From Macrotrachela quadricornifera (lineage: Eukaryota; Rotifera; Eurotatoria; Philodinida; Philodinidae), in NCBI GenBank assembly GCA_022393335.1, contig JAJEKB010020696.1, forward strand, positions 72,472 through 136,471: a DNA stretch of 64,000 nt, given 5' to 3'. Below, piece by piece: positions 58,461 to 64,000 of the stretch (the first letter of the stretch is position 1; each line of letters opens with the position of its first letter). Both the position numbers and the translations under genes were made by a program. The notes beneath the pieces are model-generated. The model was not told the origin of the DNA. It was given only the letters and a program-made list of their open reading frames with translations, and did no database searches.

Positions 58461-60967
58461 CGAGGGAACATTTAGGTGCTCAAGCCCTTTAAGACTCATC
58501 TTTTGCCAATAGATAGACCTCAATGAAGTATGAGAAACTTCAAAAAGGATTCATGTCCTCGCACTTTTATTCCTGAGATATCAAATGCTCAAGATACATA
58601 GAAAATGAGAGAGTATTAGGGTAGAAAATTTTCTCAGTTTCATGCACTGCTCGTGCAACCTACTTTGAATTAGGAGTTAGATGAAATTTTATCAATAACA
58701 CATCTACTCGTTGTTCATCAACTCATAGTTTCCTCAAAATTCTCCGTTTTATCGGTGATATCGTTGTAAACTACAAAAGTCTTACGAACAAAAAATCAGT
58801 GAAAGTGATAGTTTTAAAAAAAGTGATTGAAATATAGTGGTTTGTGGCACCAGCTGTAGCAGATGAAAGATGCCATATCACATGGAGACGCGGTGCATAT
58901 TGTAGTGTCAAACGAGAAGCACACTTCAGCTACAGTTTTGAAGAACCTCGGATGATTATCTGTGCAATCACTGGCGTACCATGAGAATTGGATTATTCCA
59001 CAAAAACCTTTAGAAGACAGTTGATTATGATTGAGAGACGTGAGACAAAATATTTTATTACGTTCGCACATGTTAATGTCAAGCTCATTGAGCAACACAT
59101 GATCATATAGTCGATGAGGAATTACTTTCATTTGCCTGGTAAAAAGGATATCCAATGACTGAATTTGATCCGTCGTTTTTCTCCGTATTTCAAGCCTTGC
59201 GCATCCGAGAATCGTATCGTATAACCTCTTTCCGTGTGTCTGTCCTCCTTAACAGTCCGAGATAAGTAGAAACTTCTTGAGTTGATCAAGTGATGGAAGG
59301 AGAACATGATCACGCTAATACTTGACCAAGGATGTCGTAAGCTTGCCAGAACTGCTGCAAGTGATCACCACACTCGATGCCTTGAAAAGATGGGAGCAAA
59401 CAGATTCAACTGTAATCCCTCTCCCTTGTGGCTCACCGTGCAAGTAGAGTACAACTCTAGTTGGATTCTACCTTGATCCGTGTTCTTAAACTCGTCGGCT
59501 CTATATTTCGGCAAAATCTTGCAAAATCGTTTCCTGACCTTCTGTTAGGCGCTCTGTCACAATCTGTAAGGAACACATAGTTTCAGTAAGTGTGGTCTCA
59601 AAATATTTTTGGAGAAACTGGCGATTTGTGATAACTCAAAGGCCTAAAACTCGCAAAAGCCTCTTTTTCTTATTTTAATCTGCTTTTAGAATATACAAAT
59701 TCCTTTCGCAGATTCATAGAAGCTAATCACAAATCGATCACTTTGGTCACCTTGCGCGAAATGATATTATGCTTGTATTTGAAAGTGTACAGTCAGCAGC
59801 TTGAAGACACAAAATTGTGTAAAGACTCATCCATGGCTTTTTGAAAAGTCCATCGACAAAGATCAATATCGTGCACGGGCGAGCATTTTTCCCGAGCCCC
59901 TTCGAACGTATCAAATACATGATCATCAATTTTGTCGAGCTATTGCTTCTTCGTTCCATGTTTCTTAAAATAACGACGAAACTGTACAAGATAGTTTTAA
60001 CGCGGGATACGTCGAAAGTGATGTTTCACTGTTTCCCATCGTCGCTTTCATTTTCCAGTCGTTGAATTGATCTCACTATAGAAATTGACTGCCTTGGTCG
60101 TGTAATCAAGTGAAAATTCTTTGCGCAACGCCTTTTCCTCGTCCTCTTCGTTGCCATTCCAATCGGGATCAAACACACCTTCAACTTTATCTTCATCTTC
60201 GTATTCTATCTCATTGATCAATTCGCCGCCGACCGATTCATGTTCGAGGGTTGTTTTGACTTCGAAGAAGTGCGAATGACTATTGATAATCGCCTCAAGT
60301 ACACTACACAGCATCTCGACTACTTTACATTCACGATTTGTGATAGCAGTGATCGTCGAAATGTTCCAAAGAGTGGAAGACAATAACTTCGATACTCAAT
60401 CAGCAAAAACCTTCATAACATTTGCTGGATTGATCATTTCGAAGTATAGATCAGAAAAACTGATATCAACTGCTTGCTTATATCTCACTTGTATATTGTA
60501 TATAATTGAATGAAGCGAAGAACGGTGGCACAGTACAAATTAAACATAAAAGAGAACAAAAGAAGAATGAAACTAGAAGAGCATGGTAGAATGAATGTGA
60601 GTATATGACATTTTTCGCTAAAACATGATAGCATGCCAGCGAAGAAAACGGAAAGTAATATAATCGATAATTAATCATAGTTTCCCTTTCATCAAGCATT
60701 ATTTTATAGTTTACAATATTATCACCGATAAAATTTCATCTAACTCTTAATTTAAAGTAGGCTGCACGAGCAGTGTATGAAACTGAGAAAATTTTCTACC
60801 CCAATGCTCTAGTATTTTTCAACAATAATAATTTTCCATTTTAATCTCTCATTTTCTATGTGTCTTGAGAATTCGATATCTCAAGAATAAAGGCGCGAGG
60901 GCACGAATCCTTTTGGGAGTTTTGATACCTCATTGAGGTCTATTTATCACCAAAATATGGTCCTTCG
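58461..60967 (-). mobile_element. Second pogo-like element, decayed, with long TIRs
   Basis: The left end CGAGGGAACAT at 58461 matches the 49029 copy, and the right end is the degenerate complement near 60967. Inverted arms of about 190-230 bp (58513-58700 and 60710-60943) share TAGACCTCAATGA, AAAATTTTCTCAGTTTCATG and CACTGCTCGTGCA. The right arm has a small insertion and lost about 20 bp near its tip. Confidence 0.8.
58814..60383 (-). pseudogene. pogo-like transposase remnants
   Basis: Minus-strand pieces correspond to the 49.5-51 kb transposase. 60383-60048 is acidic with EKALRKEFSLDYTTKAVNFY. Around 59989-59830 it resembles the HTH region. 59155-58814 includes LNHNQLSSKGF and AEVCFSFDTTICTASPCDMA with a Cys-rich end. 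Multiple stops and frame changes lie between. Confidence 0.7.
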
Positions 60968-62660
60968 TCTGTTCCAGGGAAGCTGGACATCGCCCTATTT
61001 CACAAAATAACATTGATCCGTACAAATTTAATACAATGGTCTGACAGGTATCAGGTTTATCACACAAAAACAAGCCACAGCTACAGTGATTCTTCCCCAA
61101 AAATACTATCAGATATGCTCACCTTTACTCATCGAAACTCAAAAATGAAATCACATCCCAAACAACATTGAATAAAAGTTTTTTAAGCTCTTCATACCAT
61201 ACCCGCACACAGAAGCCAAACGCATAATTACAATTTCAAGAAATCACTATTTTATTCTTTTCCATCAGATTATAACAAACGAGAGTGTGTCGTAATAGAC
61301 ACCAATATCGGATTATAGTTCTAAATATCATAACCGCAATCACATTCAAACCTTTCCATCTTTCAATTAACCCATCAATTGTCAATCAGAATCCCGTTAT
61401 CCTAAATGTATTCAAAATCTTCAGGTTTGAGTAGAGTATCGATTTGAGGATTGATATTGATATCGTGGTGGTAGTGTTATGAATCTCGATACCCCACTTT
61501 TCGATATTATGACATCCTCCGAAAGGATGAACATTTTACCACACATGTCCTATCATAGGCCCGACATAGTCCTCAAATATTGCTCTTGAATCCACAACTG
61601 CCACACGAAGGCGTATCTTTGGGTCTTCAACTACTATACTTTATGGGTGTCCTTGGATTTTTAACCGCTGCCGTAGCGAAATATCTTCAGGACCTTCAGT
61701 GCTGATTTGTTCACTGTAAGTCAAATTCTTAATCTCAAGAATGACTGAGTGGCTATGCTTGTTCGCAGAATAGTAGTTTGATTCTGCAGTGAAGCAACCT
61801 GACGTATTTTCTTGGCCGACACTATTTATTCATATTGACAGATGATGGAAGAATCTGTAGGTCATATATCGTGCCGAGAATATCAATCGTAAACTTCTAT
61901 TTGTCAAGATGAAACAACATTGGTGACAGTTCGTAAAAATTGTATATTTTTTAAAGTGTTGGAATTCCCTGTGTTTCTCAAATAAAACTAAATCTGGAGA
62001 ACTTTTATTAAAGGTCTTCTAAACTGTTATGTATTCTACGAAAGAATTTGTGATTAAATTTTGTAATATATCATTGTTTTGTTGAAACAGAATGCATAGA
62101 CAGAGGCGATTTAATATTACTTAAAACCTTGATTACAGCGACGAAAAGAACAGTTGAGAATTCATCGGTATCTGTATAATATAGCACTTGAGGACTTGAG
62201 ACTATCACTATAGTATAGTGTCTGAGTGCCCAAAAATACATCTCTAGTGTTGCTGTTGAAGCAAGGAAGAAAAAGCAGATCCTGGTGGATCCTAGGATTC
62301 ACCAAGATCCAAGTTAAAGTTAAATTAGTTACACTCACAATATCTATGCTAGTTATTCATGATTTCTACGTTAACCTTAATGACTTCAAAAATTTTATTA
62401 GGGACAGACTGTTGCTCAAAAATAAAATATCTTATAAATTTTGATCAAAGACTTTCCAGATCCACGAATTCGGTTTGCAAGATGGTATCTTGAATTTTAC
62501 GCACTTGAGAATCTCATTTAGAAATGGCTATTGCTCCCAAGAAGGCTTTTCTCCACTATTGAGAGAACGAAATACGATCTTGCTTGGGTTATGTGCAAGA
62601 GCATCTTTGAAAACATTAAGTCGATCTGATGAACATCTTGTTTCGTCCTGTAAATGATGC
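60968..62660. other. Non-coding stretch
   Basis: Short frames only and no recognisable domain or RNA gene. Confidence 0.4.
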
Positions 62661-62662
62661 AT

Positions 62663-63607
62663 GATGTAAAAGTCTTTGGAACAATGTCAGACCCTGTTAA
62701 ACCATATTGCCACTCTGTAAATCAGTCGAGTTTTTTTTTATTAGAAAGAGCAAAGTCTGAACTACAAATTTTGTATCAGACATATTTTTCCAGAACGAAA
62801 CTGAAAAGAAGGTAAAGTCAAAAACCAAACGTCTCTAAAAAGGTTCTTGCAACTTTTTATGCAATGTGGGAAGTATATGTTTTTTGATTATTTTAAACCA
62901 AACAAACCGAATTGTAACTAAAGAATTACACCAAAACGTAGCGTATTCAAAGCTCTATCGATAACAGGTGCGGTAATTTCTTTTTAGATCTGTTCGTCAC
63001 CCTTAAACACAAAAGATTGAAAATTGGATTTTTTGTAATAGATAATTTTTCGTAGAGACTATTAACTGATTAGCAAGAACATCAGCTCCCATCTGCAGAA
63101 ACTGCATAAAATGAATTTTTTATGTGTCATTATTTTGAAATAGGTCAATTTACGGAAATTTAACAGAAAAGATAATTCAGAAAACATTTTTTTGTAATGG
63201 CAAAACATTCAAGTCTTAAAGATGACAAAAATTAGACAGACTCTTTCAGGAAAAAACTGTATTTTAATTTAAAAACAAACTATAAACTTAACTTAAAATA
63301 TAGCATTAGAAAGAGCAATCTTTTTTCTACAAAAGCATAATTCAATCGGTTTTTTCCTATCTCGTCTGATATAAAGAAAAAGCAAACAAAAAAAGTAAAA
63401 CGATATTGGAAAATGATAAAGTTGCAACAATATTTTTTGAGACGTTTGGTTTTTGCCTTTTCCTTCTTCTCAGCTTCGTTCTGGAAAAATATGTCTGGTA
63501 CAAAATTTGTAGTTCAGACTTTGCTCTTTCTAAAAAAAAATTTGACTGGTTTACAGAGTGGCAATATGGTTTAACAGAGTCTGACATTGTTCCAAAGACT
63601 TTTGCAT
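62663..63607. repeat. Large inverted repeat, probable non-autonomous element
   Basis: Arms of about 190 bp (62663-62852 and 63421-63607) are close reverse complements, sharing AAAGTCTTTGGAACAATGTC and CAGACATATTTTTCCAGAAC. The intervening 570 bp is AT-rich without an ORF. Similarity continues weakly a few bases beyond the arms (GATGC-type ends). Confidence 0.8.
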
Positions 63608-64000
63608 CGCGCATTAGTAGGGAAAATGCTATCTAAAATCTGATCGGTTAGAAGCTCTTTCGCCTAAACCAGTCAGATTTCAGTAAGCATTTTCTCCACT
63701 ATTTTCAGTGCAAAGTCTGTTGGTGATTCGGGCTGATTTCAAGGAAGTAAAAATGGTTCCTTATGGATCGTAGAATTCATCAGACACCGCCAGGATCCGT
63801 AAGATACAACAGGATCTGCCAGAGTTCACATGCACAATTAGAATCTGCAGGAACTCACTATTACTTATCAATATGAACTATGTTCTGAACACTTTATATA
63901 GACAAAATGTATTAGTCAGCTTTTAATCAAGGGAGAAAAAGCGATGCTTGATGGAGCCTAAGATCCAATAGGATTCAATACGATCTAGTGAAACCTAATA

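Overview
The window is animal nuclear DNA: AT-rich, with short GT-AG introns of about 50-100 bp, multi-exon genes, and transposons at many stages of decay. The combination of Athena-type Penelope-like retroelements with hammerhead ribozymes, B-box/NHL, F-box/LRR, ADP-ribosyltransferase and caspase-like genes points to a bdelloid rotifer. The lineage is inferred from gene and element families, not proven. Premature stops and frameshifts are common.

Layout. 1-16 kb: broken host-type genes (ADP-ribosyltransferase, B-box/NHL, ART-caspase chimera), solo hammerhead ribozymes near 2.8-3.1 kb, a tyrosine-recombinase remnant, and a complete piggyBac (13726-15863, TTAA duplications). 17-26 kb: a complete hAT element (17173-22233, 8-bp target duplication) carrying satellite arrays and an internal insertion, followed by two other hAT remnants. 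26.5-30.2 kb: tandem repeats and a 2.85-kb TIR element made of small palindromes. 30.2-33 kb: a short membrane-protein ORF and an apparently intact three-exon asteroid-like (XPG/FEN-fold) nuclease gene.

33.4-52.7 kb is the core of the window. It is a co-oriented minus-strand block resembling the bdelloid Terminon/Athena arrangement: a GIY-YIG Penelope-like element with a 3' hammerhead next to C-rich repeats; an Athena element with two nearly identical flanking repeats (pLTRs), a coiled-coil ORF1 and an RT; further pLTR/ribozyme units with decayed ORF1 paralogues; a small Thr/Pro-repeat gene; and an RT-like protein that has lost its catalytic aspartates. A pogo-like DDE transposon sits between that dead RT and an F-box/LRR ORF. 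Removing it joins the two in one reading frame.

53-64 kb: a TTAA-flanked palindromic MITE, a truncated second piggyBac, an intact F-box protein gene, a decayed second pogo-like copy with long TIRs, and a large inverted repeat.

Seven hammerhead-like ribozymes were found by eye, all on the minus strand. Their stem II sequences differ between copies while keeping pairing, which supports a conserved RNA structure. Many ORFs are otherwise intact but carry one nonsense codon that a C-to-T change could explain.
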